A model generated the notes under the pieces. The model was not told the origin of the DNA and searched no databases. It saw only the letters and a program-made list of their open reading frames with translations. Source: RGIG8775 sp045660295 (lineage in GTDB: Bacteria; Bacillota; Clostridia; Oscillospirales; CAG-272). From it: a stretch of 64,000 nt of DNA. The DNA lies in NCBI GenBank assembly GCA_045660295.1, contig JAZRDN010000035.1:1-64000 (forward strand), in the 5' to 3' direction. Within the stretch, counting starts at the first letter, position 1; each line of letters opens with the position of its first letter. The translations under genes and the position numbers were made by a program. This document shows, in pieces, positions 7,610-14,981 of the stretch.

Positions 7610-7882
7610 TTATTTGCCGTTTTTTGCGATAAGCTCGTCCTGATACGCGCGGGACTGCTTGAGGATTTCAAGATATATCTCGTGGGTATAGCCGCTCATA
7701 TCACCCGAAAGCCAGGCTATCTTTTCAAGCAACGCCGTCTCTCTTGCTTTGTCAAGCACCGGCATACCGTTTGCTATCTTGTAAGCGGCTACCTCGGCGC
7801 TTACGCCCATGCGCAGGACAAGAAGCTTTACTATCTCGCGGTCAAGCGAGTCTATTTTTGTTCTGAGTTCACTGATTTCCAT
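7610..7882 (-). CDS. Chorismate mutase, AroQ class
   Basis: Rearranges chorismate to prephenate, the branch toward Phe and Tyr. The 90-residue all-helical domain keeps the family pattern LR.KIDSLDREIVKLL..R, the Lys in AAYKIANG and VLDKARE. It is a stand-alone mutase with no prephenate dehydratase or dehydrogenase fused. Its start overlaps the end of the MFS gene by 14 bases, implying translational coupling. Its place in this operon supports control by Phe or Tyr rather than Trp. Confidence 0.94.
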   Translation of the reverse strand: MEISELRTKIDSLDREIVKLLVLRMGVSAEVAAYKIANGMPVLDKARETALLEKIAWLSGDMSGYTHEIYLEILKQSRAYQDELIAKNGK

Positions 7883-9080
7883 TTTGCGACGCCTTTCTTT
7901 GCTTTTTTGAATACTGTATAAGGTAGATTATCGAGACTAACAGCACCGTGGGGAATACAGCCGAAATTACGAACGAAAGCTTAATGTCTCCGCCGAAGGC
8001 GTCGGCAACGCTTCCCGCAATAGAAGGTCCTATCATGCACCCGAAGTCACCGAGAAGCGCCAGAAAAGCAAACATCGAAACTCCGCCGCCCTGAATCATA
8101 CCCGCCGCGTTGCTGATGTTGCCCGGCCACAGTATGCCTACCGAGAGACCGCAGATGCCGCACGCCAGAAGCGAGATCATCGGAAACGGAGCGATTGCCG
8201 CCGTCAGATATGAGGCTATGCAGAGCAGAGCGCTGAAAAGAATAAATTTTTTCAGACTTATTTTAGAGCTGAACCTTGCGTAAAAGACACGCGCCGAGCC
8301 CATGAGTACCGCAAACACGAAGGGACCGAGCAGATTTCCAAGCTCTCTTGAAACTCCGAGTCCGGCCTCGGCAAATGCCGCCGCCCATTGTGCCATGGTC
8401 ATTTCCGCCGCGCCCGATACTAACATCATTATGCCAATGACCCAGAATATCTTGTTGCCAAGATAGCTTCTGCCGTTCCCGTCGGGCTCGTCCTTGGGAA
8501 GGGGGTAGAGGGGAACGATACAGAAAAGCACTGCGCCCGTGATAGGAATTATTGCCCAAAGAGCCGAGAGGATTCGCCAATGCTCAATTCCCACGGTTGA
8601 GAAATATACGGTCGAAAGCAAAATAACAACCGCCTGCCCCCAGCAATAGAAGGAGTGCAAAAGGCTCATGTATGATGACTTTTTCTTTGGCGGTGTGGGA
8701 CAAGCCTCGACTATGGGGGTGATAAGCACCTCAACGAGACCGCTTCCGATACTGCTTACCACCGTTGCAAGCATAAGACCAACGTATGGGGGCATGATAA
8801 ACGGCAAAAATCCCAAGCCCGAAATGCCGAGAGCGGTGAGTATGTGCGCCGCGGTTATAAAGAAGCGGACGTTCATTTTTTCAGAAAACCTCGCCGCCAG
8901 CAGGTCAACTAAAAGCTGAACCAGAAAGCAGACCGCGATAAGCGAGCTTATTGCCGTCAGCGAAAGTCCGAACTGCGTGCCGAAGGTTATGTAAAGCAGA
9001 GGCGGAAAATTAATAGTGAGCGCTTGCGTGGCATAGCCCACAAAGCCCGCCGAAATGGTTGATTTGTAGTTTAATTTCAT
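7869..9080 (-). CDS. MFS transporter in the aromatic operon
   Basis: 403 residues with about 12 membrane segments and the two-half layout of the major facilitator superfamily, similar in outline to FucP/YbjJ-type permeases. It sits 2 bases after aroC and overlaps the chorismate mutase start, so it is fully embedded in the shikimate operon. That context suggests transport of a pathway intermediate or aromatic compound (for example shikimate, quinate or an aromatic acid), but the sequence does not show the substrate. Polar, basic C-terminus (SKKQRKASQNGNQ). Confidence 0.87.
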   Translation of the reverse strand: MKLNYKSTISAGFVGYATQALTINFPPLLYITFGTQFGLSLTAISSLIAVCFLVQLLVDLLAARFSEKMNVRFFITAAHILTALGISGLGFLPFIMPPYVGLMLATVVSSIGSGLVEVLITPIVEACPTPPKKKSSYMSLLHSFYCWGQAVVILLSTVYFSTVGIEHWRILSALWAIIPITGAVLFCIVPLYPLPKDEPDGNGRSYLGNKIFWVIGIMMLVSGAAEMTMAQWAAAFAEAGLGVSRELGNLLGPFVFAVLMGSARVFYARFSSKISLKKFILFSALLCIASYLTAAIAPFPMISLLACGICGLSVGILWPGNISNAAGMIQGGGVSMFAFLALLGDFGCMIGPSIAGSVADAFGGDIKLSFVISAVFPTVLLVSIIYLIQYSKKQRKASQNGNQ

Positions 9081-9082
9081 TT

Positions 9083-10195
9083 TTAGTTTGCCTTTTCGTC
9101 AAGTATTGCGTCAAGTATTGCTATAGCCGCCGCCGCTTCGATTACGGGAACGGCGCGCGGAACGATGCAGGGGTCGTGTCTGCCCTTGATGACCAGCTTG
9201 GTGTTTTCGCGCCTTGAAAGGCTTACGCTGTCCTGCTCCTTTGCGATAGACGGAGTGGGCTTTATTCCCACACGGAAGATTATCGGCATGCCGTTGCTCA
9301 TTCCGCCCGAGATACCACCGCAGTTGTTGGTGCGAGTTCTTATTTTATCACCGTCCATGAAGTATGGGTCGTTGTTCTCCGAGCCGAAAAGCTCCGCAGA
9401 GCCAAAGCCCTTGCCAAACTCAATAGCCTTTACCGCGGGGACTGAGAAGATGATTGAGGAAATTCTGCCCTCAAGTCCCGCAAACATGTGCTCGCCTACG
9501 CCAATGGGAAGCCCTATAACGGCACATTCGATTATGCCGCCTACCGAGTCGCCGTCCATGCGCGCGGACTCAATGACCTCTTGCATCCTCTCACCTGCCA
9601 TAATGGAAAGGGTGGGGAATTCGTGCTCCGAAAGGGTGTCAAAGTCCTTTTCGTTTACCCCGCAAGGGTCAAACTCGATATCCTTTTCGCCCTTGACCGA
9701 ATATATGTGCGCGGCTACCTTTATGCCCATTTTTTCGAGTATTTGCAGACAGATGCCGCCTACGATGCACATGGGGGCAGTGAGTCTGCCCGAAAAATGT
9801 CCGCCGCCGCGCAGGTCTACGCCCTCGCCGAATTTAACACGCGCGGGGTAATCGGCGTGAGAGGGGCGGGGAACATCAACGAGATTTGAGTAGTCGCCTG
9901 AGTGCATGTTGGAGTTTCTGATGATTGCCTTGAACGTAGTGCCGTCAAGGGTGGCTGTTCCGGAAATGTCATCGCCATCGGGGCAAACGCCCGACAGGAA
10001 TATCGGCTTGTCAGCTTCCTTTCGAGCGGTGGAATATTTGTTGTTACCCGGCGCGCGGCGCTTCATAAAGGCAAGCAGAGCCTCAACGTCAAACTCCGCA
10101 CCCTTTGGAAGTCCCTCGGCTATAACGCCTATTTCGGGGTCGTGAGAGCCGCCGTATATAGAGATTTTGAGATTGTTTCCGTAGGTAGTAGCCAT
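9083..10195 (-). CDS. aroC: Chorismate synthase
   Basis: Converts 5-enolpyruvylshikimate 3-phosphate to chorismate using reduced FMN. The 370-residue product has normal length and the family blocks near the N-terminus (YGGSHDPEIGV), RPSHADYPARVKFG with the active-site His, GGGHFSGRLTAP, and NNCGGISGGMSNG. The first signature has Asp where GxSHG-type enzymes usually have Gly, a minor variation. It is 8 bases downstream of maf and 2 bases upstream of the MFS gene. Confidence 0.96.
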   Translation of the reverse strand: MATTYGNNLKISIYGGSHDPEIGVIAEGLPKGAEFDVEALLAFMKRRAPGNNKYSTARKEADKPIFLSGVCPDGDDISGTATLDGTTFKAIIRNSNMHSGDYSNLVDVPRPSHADYPARVKFGEGVDLRGGGHFSGRLTAPMCIVGGICLQILEKMGIKVAAHIYSVKGEKDIEFDPCGVNEKDFDTLSEHEFPTLSIMAGERMQEVIESARMDGDSVGGIIECAVIGLPIGVGEHMFAGLEGRISSIIFSVPAVKAIEFGKGFGSAELFGSENNDPYFMDGDKIRTRTNNCGGISGGMSNGMPIIFRVGIKPTPSIAKEQDSVSLSRRENTKLVIKGRHDPCIVPRAVPVIEAAAAIAILDAILDEKAN

Positions 10196-10203
10196 TTTTC
10201 CTC

Positions 10204-10785
10204 CTATATGAGTTGCGCTATATCAATGCTAAAATCATTTTTAAGCATGTCGTGAAGCAGCTTTACGGGCAGACCGACCACGTTGAAGTAGTCGCCCTCA
10301 ATGCCCTTTATCCACATTGACGCAAGCCCTTGAATGGCGTATGCGCCCGCCTTGTCGTAAGGCTCGTCGGAATTTACGTATATTTCCTTGTCGGAGTCCG
10401 ACAGTATATCGAAAATAACGTGCGTGGTCTCGCTTGAAACCACCGCTTTTTCGCGCGTGATAAGCGCGATTCCGCTTATCACGTCGTGCTTGCTGCCCGA
10501 GAGCATGTCAAGCATGCGCTTTGCGTCGCTCTTGTCGCGGGGCTTTCCGAGGATTTCTCCGCCGCACGCCACTACGGTGTCCGAGGCTATTATAAGCGTG
10601 TCGTTGTCCTTAAGAATATCCGCAACCGCGCGCCCCTTGCGCATCGCCAACTCTTCAACGTAGGCGCGAGGGTCGGTAAGGGCGCAGTTTTCGTCTGTGT
10701 CCGCGGTGATTATTTCAAATTTAATACCCAAGTCGGCGAGAATCTCACGCCGTCTGGGGGATTTTGATGCCAATATAAAATTCAT
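10204..10785 (-). CDS. maf: Maf-like nucleotide pyrophosphatase
   Basis: House-cleaning nucleoside triphosphate pyrophosphatase of the Maf/YceF family, probably acting on dTTP, UTP or modified pyrimidine nucleotides. The 193-residue product has the N-terminal ASKSPRRREIL signature, the acidic SDTVVACGGEILGKP block and YDKAGAYAIQG. In many bacteria it lies near mreB or radC; here it lies inside the aromatic operon between aroA (2 bases upstream) and aroC. No functional link to aromatic synthesis is known, so placement may only provide expression. Confidence 0.93.
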   Translation of the reverse strand: MNFILASKSPRRREILADLGIKFEIITADTDENCALTDPRAYVEELAMRKGRAVADILKDNDTLIIASDTVVACGGEILGKPRDKSDAKRMLDMLSGSKHDVISGIALITREKAVVSSETTHVIFDILSDSDKEIYVNSDEPYDKAGAYAIQGLASMWIKGIEGDYFNVVGLPVKLLHDMLKNDFSIDIAQLI

Positions 10786-10787
10786 TG

Positions 10788-12092
10788 CTAATTTCCTTTG
10801 CTCAATTTCTCGAAGGCCTCCCAGAATTTCGGGTAGGATTTTGCAACCGCCTGCGCGTCGCTTATTGTTACCTCACCGTCGCAGACCGTAGAGGCGACAG
10901 CCGCCGCCATAGCTATTCTGTGGTCGTTTTCGGCGTGTACGCTTCCGCCCTTCAAATTTGGCTTTCCGTTTATGATAAGTCCGTCAGCGGTCTCTTTTAT
11001 GTCAGCGCCGAGGGCAGAGAGCATGTTTGTTACCGATATAAGTCGGTCGCTTTCCTTAATTCTCAGGCGCGACGCACCGTAAATAAGCGTTTCGCCATCA
11101 CTTACCGATGCCACTACCGCCAATATCGGCACAAGGTCGGGAATCTGCGTGGCGTCTATTCTGATTCCGCGCAAGGGGCGGTGCATTACTGTTACTTGGT
11201 CGCCAGACTCAATAACGTCAGCGCCGAATTTTTTCAAAAGCTCAAGAATCCTCATGTCGCCTTGGCGAGAGCCTAAGTTCAGCGAGGTAACCGTAACAGG
11301 CTTTTTGCCGATAGCGCCCGCGCATAGCCAGAAGGCGGCGTTTGACCAATCGCCCTCGACACGCAGGTCAGCGGGCGCGCGGTAATCCATACTCACGGGT
11401 ATCTTGTATTTAGCGTTTTCGCCGTTGTCTCGGTTTGGATATCCTTCCTCAAAGTTTACGCCAAACTCGGCAAGCGCGTCAAGCGTCATATCTATGTATG
11501 GCGCAGATTCTATGTCTCCCGTCAGCGTAAGTGAGCTTTCAAGCTCCTCCGCGGGCGCGCCGTTGTATTTGTAGATAAGAGGAAGCGCAAACATAAGTCC
11601 GCTTACAAACTGCGATGATATATTTGCGGCGACAGTGTAGTCGCCGTGGCGGAGAGCACCGCTTGTCAAAAGGGGATTTGTGCCTTGCGGCGACATTGAC
11701 ATTCCGCCCTGCTCAAGCTCCTCGAACATGGGCGAGAGGGGTCTTTGGGGCAGTCTGCCGTGCATAACGAAGGTGGCATCGGCACCGATAGCCGACGCTA
11801 TTGGAAGCAGGAAACGGAGCGTTGAGCCCGACTCGCCGCAATCAAGCACAGCGCCGTTGTTTACTCGGCGTATGGGGGTGACGTGATAAAGGTCGCCGTA
11901 GCGCACGATATCCGCGCCCAGAGCGTTCAGACACTCGGCGGTGGCGCATATGTCGGCGTTGGTGTCCTCGCACACTACGTCGCTTTCGCGGTCGGCAAAG
12001 GCGGCACAGATAAGAAGTCTGTGCGCCATTGATTTAGACGATATTGCTTTTATTTTGCCCCCCAGCGTGGGGGCGTTCAGCTTTATTTCCAT
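10788..12092 (-). CDS. aroA: 3-phosphoshikimate 1-carboxyvinyltransferase (EPSP synthase)
   Basis: Joins phosphoenolpyruvate to shikimate 3-phosphate. The 434-residue product carries the N-terminal SSKSMAHRLLICAAF block, GESGSTLRFLLPIA (about 77-90) and the catalytic RIKESDRL near the C-terminus. An open frame continues 16 codons upstream into aroB, but ATG at 12092 is chosen because AAAGGA lies nine bases before it and this is where homology begins. Hence aroA starts 13 bases after aroB ends. Class I or II (glyphosate sensitivity) was not assigned. Confidence 0.95.
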   Translation of the reverse strand: MEIKLNAPTLGGKIKAISSKSMAHRLLICAAFADRESDVVCEDTNADICATAECLNALGADIVRYGDLYHVTPIRRVNNGAVLDCGESGSTLRFLLPIASAIGADATFVMHGRLPQRPLSPMFEELEQGGMSMSPQGTNPLLTSGALRHGDYTVAANISSQFVSGLMFALPLIYKYNGAPAEELESSLTLTGDIESAPYIDMTLDALAEFGVNFEEGYPNRDNGENAKYKIPVSMDYRAPADLRVEGDWSNAAFWLCAGAIGKKPVTVTSLNLGSRQGDMRILELLKKFGADVIESGDQVTVMHRPLRGIRIDATQIPDLVPILAVVASVSDGETLIYGASRLRIKESDRLISVTNMLSALGADIKETADGLIINGKPNLKGGSVHAENDHRIAMAAAVASTVCDGEVTISDAQAVAKSYPKFWEAFEKLSKGN

Positions 12093-12105
12093 GTTAAAAT
12101 TCCTT

Positions 12106-13155
12106 TTAAAGTCCCAGCGCGATAAAATCGCGGATATCATCGGTGCTCATATCGTGAACGTAGCTATCACCGATAGCGCGGGGAAGAATAAATGAGATAG
12201 TTCCGCCCATGCGCTTTTTGTCGCCCGCGGCAACCGCTGCAAGCTCGTCCGCGGTGAATTTACAGCTTGTGGGAAGCGAATAGTCGGCAAGCATTTTTTC
12301 TATTTCCGTGGGAACGGTTGCCTCGCAAATTCCCGATTTCGCCGACGCGCGTGCTACGATAGCCATGCCGATGGCCACTGCAGAGCCATGGGATATCCCG
12401 AACTCGGAGCATATCTCGACCGCGTGTCCTACCGTATGTCCGAGATTGAGCAGACGGCGCTCGCCGTGGTCTCGCTCGTCGCGGTTTACTATGTCTCGCT
12501 TGTTCGAAACGCAGTTAGCGATAATATCCTCTATCTGCGGTTTTATGGGCTTTTTCAGCTTCTCAAAGAGAGGCGCGTCGTTGATAACGCCGTACTTGAT
12601 GACCTCAGCGCAACCGTCGGCAAAGATGTCGGCAGGGAGCGTGTCAAGAGTCTCGTAATCGCATATAACAAGGCTTGGCTGGTGGAACGAGCCAACAAGA
12701 TTTTTGCCCTCGGGAATATTTACAGCGGTCTTGCCGCCCACAGAGGAGTCAACCGCCGCAAGCAGTGTGGTGGGTATCTGAACGAATTTGATTCCGCGCA
12801 GATATACCGCCGCCGCAAAGCCCGTAAGGTCGCCCACAACTCCGCCGCCCAGGGCGATAAGAAAGTCGGAGCGTGTCATGTGATTATCAGCAAGGAAACC
12901 GAGAAGCGCACCGAGGTTTTCCATGCTCTTGGAAGCCTCGCCGTGGGGAATAACGAATTTTATCGGCTCATAGCCCGCATCCTTGAGCGACCTTTCAAGC
13001 GCCGCGCCGTAAAGCGCGTCAACCGTGTCATCGCTGACGATAGCCACGGCGTGCTTGCCAAGGTTCTCCATGCAGAGCCTTCCCACGTCCGCGAGTAATC
13101 CCTTTCCTATTATTATATCGTATTTTATTGATGCTTCAACCTTAATCTTTATCAT
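12106..13155 (-). CDS. aroB: 3-dehydroquinate synthase
   Basis: Cyclises DAHP to 3-dehydroquinate using NAD and a divalent metal. The 349-residue product has the NAD-binding GGGVVGDLTGFAAAVYLRGI block (about 97-116), the metal-binding Glu in DGCAEVIKYGVI, and HTVGHAVE/HGSAVAIGM histidines. It is the first gene of the aromatic operon; AAAGGTAG precedes the ATG, and the attenuator-like leader lies immediately upstream. The pathway entry enzyme, DAHP synthase, is not in the operon. Confidence 0.96.
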   Translation of the reverse strand: MIKIKVEASIKYDIIIGKGLLADVGRLCMENLGKHAVAIVSDDTVDALYGAALERSLKDAGYEPIKFVIPHGEASKSMENLGALLGFLADNHMTRSDFLIALGGGVVGDLTGFAAAVYLRGIKFVQIPTTLLAAVDSSVGGKTAVNIPEGKNLVGSFHQPSLVICDYETLDTLPADIFADGCAEVIKYGVINDAPLFEKLKKPIKPQIEDIIANCVSNKRDIVNRDERDHGERRLLNLGHTVGHAVEICSEFGISHGSAVAIGMAIVARASAKSGICEATVPTEIEKMLADYSLPTSCKFTADELAAVAAGDKKRMGGTISFILPRAIGDSYVHDMSTDDIRDFIALGL

Positions 13156-13231
13156 TTGCCGTCTACCTTTTCTTTAAGAATCCTGCCCTCGCGGAGAATG
13201 TTGCGCAAGCGCTCAAAATTAAACAAAAATC

Positions 13232-13262
13232 GGAACCCTCGGTGTTTTTACCGATAGATTCC
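13232..13262 (-). terminator. Intrinsic terminator (attenuator) in the aro operon leader
   Basis: On the minus strand GGAATCTATCGGT and ACCGAGGGTTCC form about 12 pairs (three G-U or C-G pairs in the middle, one bulged A) around AAAAAC, followed by GATTTTTGTTTAATTTT. It lies 77 bases before aroB and after the leader peptide, so transcription ending here would silence the operon. Confidence 0.78.
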
Positions 13263-13298
13263 GCAAATTAAACTTATAAAAATCCATCAAAAAGCACC
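13241..13298 (-). promoter_or_regulatory. Candidate antiterminator pairing in the aro leader
   Basis: GGTGCTTTTT (13298 to 13289) can pair with AAAAACACC (13249 to 13241) with one bulged C. The downstream partner includes the loop and the start of the 3-prime arm of the terminator, so the two structures exclude each other. The upstream partner shares three bases (GGT) with the hairpin formed by the leader-peptide codons. This is the expected layout of a three-way attenuator; the energies were not computed. Confidence 0.55.
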
Positions 13299-13328
13299 TT
13301 TATTATCAGTTGTTATAGTAATAAAGGT
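13296..13328 (-). promoter_or_regulatory. Leader hairpin 1:2 over the Tyr codons
   Basis: A perfect 10-base stem, ACCTTTATTA (13328 to 13319) with TAATAAAGGT (13305 to 13296), loop 13. The first arm spans the Tyr-Leu-Tyr-Tyr codons of the leader peptide, so a ribosome stalled there would open it. Confidence 0.7.
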
Positions 13329-13362
13329 AAAAATAAGATTTTGCGAAAATCGAAGACTTCAT
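13306..13362 (-). CDS. Aromatic-operon leader peptide (Tyr/Phe-rich)
   Basis: An 18-residue frame, MKSSIFAKSYFYLYYYNN, with five Tyr and two Phe, seven of the last thirteen residues being aromatic. TGAGG lies six bases before the ATG, about 25 bases after the expected transcription start. An in-frame ATG four codons earlier (13374) has no ribosome site. The composition and position, just before alternative hairpins and an intrinsic terminator, are those of an amino-acid attenuation leader such as PheL. It is inferred to sense charged tRNA-Tyr (and perhaps tRNA-Phe). Too short for usual gene calling. Confidence 0.75.
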   Translation of the reverse strand: MKSSIFAKSYFYLYYYNN

Positions 13363-13393
13363 AACAAACCTCATTAAAACTTTTGATACAGTT

Positions 13394-13422
13394 AGTTTAT
13401 CACCTTTTTTGTTGATTGTCAA
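13394..13422 (-). promoter_or_regulatory. Promoter of the aromatic operon
   Basis: Minus-strand TTGACA (13417-13422) and TAAACT (13394-13399) with a 17-base spacer. Transcription would start near 13387, giving a leader of about 230 bases before aroB. Confidence 0.8.
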
Positions 13423-13525
13423 TAGAATTTTTCATTTTTGGCAATCTGTCAAAAACAGCCATTTTAAGAACGGATTTTTTGGTTTGTTTGCACAAATAAA
13501 CAAGTCGGCATTTTGGCAAAATGAC

Positions 13526-13554
13526 TTGACAAAAGCGCTCGTATATGTTATAAT
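13526..13554 (+). promoter_or_regulatory. Consensus promoter for the CNNM/CorC gene
   Basis: TTGACA (13526-13531) and TATAAT (13549-13554), spacer 17. Any start codon upstream of this promoter is excluded, which fixes the CDS start at 13592. Confidence 0.9.
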
Positions 13555-13591
13555 AGTCAAAATATTATTTTTTGGAGGTAGATTATCTATT

Positions 13592-14905
13592 ATGGAACCT
13601 GACAGTATAGCGAAGATAGTATTTATTGCGATACTTGTAGTATTCAGTGCATACTTCTCGGCTACCGAAACAGCGTTCTCCACACTCAACCGCATCAGGT
13701 TGAAAAACGCAGCCGACAACGGCGACAAAAAGGCGGGCAAGGTCTTAAAGCTTGCCGAGAACTACGATAAGCTCATTACGACGGTGCTTGTCGGTAACAA
13801 CATCGTAAACATTCTTGCTTCTTCTATCGCAACCGTGCTTTTTATAAGCATATTGGAGTACAACAATCTCGGTTCTACGGTGTCAACAGTCGTTATGACA
13901 GTAGTGGTTCTTATTTTCGGCGAGGTTTGTCCCAAGAGCCTTGCTAAGGAATCACCCGAAAAATTCGCGAAATTTTCCTATCCCTTTATTTCTTTCCTTT
14001 GCGTGGTATTCGCTCCCGTATCGGCTATTCTTATAGGAATACGTAAGTTGGCATCTATGCTCATTAAAACCAAGGACGAAAACGTTATCACAGAAGAAGA
14101 GATACTCACATTCGTTGAGGAAGCAGAGCTTGAGGGCGGTATCGACGAGCAGGAAAGCGAGCTTATCCGAAGCGCGGTAGAATTCAATGACCTCGAAGCG
14201 CAGGAAATACTCACTCACCGAGTTGATATTGTCGCAATAGCCGACGACGATGAGCTTGAAAAGATAGACACGCTTTTCCGCGAAACAGGCTTTTCCAGAC
14301 TTCCCGTGTATAACGATACCATAGATAATATTACGGGTGTAATTCACCATAAGGACTTTTATAACAACGTAAAGACAGGTGAACGCACACTTGACGAGAT
14401 AGTTAAAAAGGTTGTCTCGGTACATAAATCTATCAAGATAGGAGACCTTCTCAGACTTCTCCAAAAAGACAAGAGCCATATTGCGGTGGTCGCTGACGAC
14501 TACGGTGGAACGCTGGGTATTGTCACAATGGAGGACATTATCGAGGAGCTTGTCGGTGAGATATGGGACGAACACGATGAGGTGGTCGAGGAGATAGTAC
14601 AGCTTGAGGAAAACAAGTACAAAATACTCTGCACCGCGCCCATAGATAAGGTTTTTGAGTTGTTTGATATTGATGAAGAAATTGACGAAGCGTCGGTCGG
14701 CGGCTGGGTCATGAGCGAGATGAACAGGATTCCCGAGGAGGGCGAGACGTTCAGCTACAAGAACATCGACGTTGTCGTAACCAAGACCGAATCCAGACGA
14801 GTTGTTGAAATAGAAGCAACTGTCAATCCCATAGACGACGAGGACACTAAGGAACCGTCGAAGGAAATTGACGAATCCAAGGCAGAAAGCGAAGTCAACA
14901 GTTAA
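13592..14905 (+). CDS. Hemolysin-family CNNM/CorC transporter-like protein (DUF21, CBS pair, CorC domain)
   Basis: 437 residues. An N-terminal CNNM (DUF21) membrane domain (about 1-180, beginning IAKIVFIAILVVFSAYFSATET) is followed by two CBS motifs (about 205-325, with ETGFSRLPVYN and AVVADDYGGTLGIVTMEDI) and a C-terminal CorC_HlyC domain. Such proteins are linked to magnesium or other divalent cation efflux; hemolysin is a legacy name. ATG at 13592 follows GGAGG and lies after the promoter, so the open frame back to 13409 is not used. The acidic tail, DDEDTKEPSKE, is variable. Confidence 0.9.
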   Translation: MEPDSIAKIVFIAILVVFSAYFSATETAFSTLNRIRLKNAADNGDKKAGKVLKLAENYDKLITTVLVGNNIVNILASSIATVLFISILEYNNLGSTVSTVVMTVVVLIFGEVCPKSLAKESPEKFAKFSYPFISFLCVVFAPVSAILIGIRKLASMLIKTKDENVITEEEILTFVEEAELEGGIDEQESELIRSAVEFNDLEAQEILTHRVDIVAIADDDELEKIDTLFRETGFSRLPVYNDTIDNITGVIHHKDFYNNVKTGERTLDEIVKKVVSVHKSIKIGDLLRLLQKDKSHIAVVADDYGGTLGIVTMEDIIEELVGEIWDEHDEVVEEIVQLEENKYKILCTAPIDKVFELFDIDEEIDEASVGGWVMSEMNRIPEEGETFSYKNIDVVVTKTESRRVVEIEATVNPIDDEDTKEPSKEIDESKAESEVNS

Positions 14906-14912
14906 AATATTG

Positions 14913-14942
14913 AGGCGTGAGCAATGCTCACGCCTTTGTTTT
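14913..14942 (+). terminator. Terminator after the CNNM/CorC gene
   Basis: AGGCGTGAGC and GCTCACGCCT around AAT, then TTGTTTT. Confidence 0.85.
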
Positions 14943-14948
14943 GCGCGC

Positions 14949-14979
14949 AAAAAAGGAGCTGAATTTCAGCTCCTTTTTT
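14949..14979. terminator. Terminator after ftsH
   Basis: AAAAAAGGAGCTGA and TCAGCTCCTTTTTT around ATT; symmetric, just past the ftsH stop on the minus strand. Confidence 0.85.
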
Positions 14980-14981
14980 AT

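Noticed and set aside
13219..13287. Second small frame in the aro leader (MDFYKFNLRNLSVKTPRVPI...)
   Set aside because: It overlaps the terminator stem and is out of keeping with the attenuator layout; the ribosome-like AAAGGTG is part of hairpin 1:2. It may be translated, but the upstream Tyr-rich peptide explains the leader better.
13156..13393. T-box riboswitch in the aro leader
   Set aside because: The conserved GGTGGNACCGCG antiterminator element and a specifier loop were looked for and not seen.
13409..13591. N-terminal extension of the CNNM/CorC gene
   Set aside because: The consensus promoter at 13526-13554 lies within it and GGAGG precedes the ATG at 13592.
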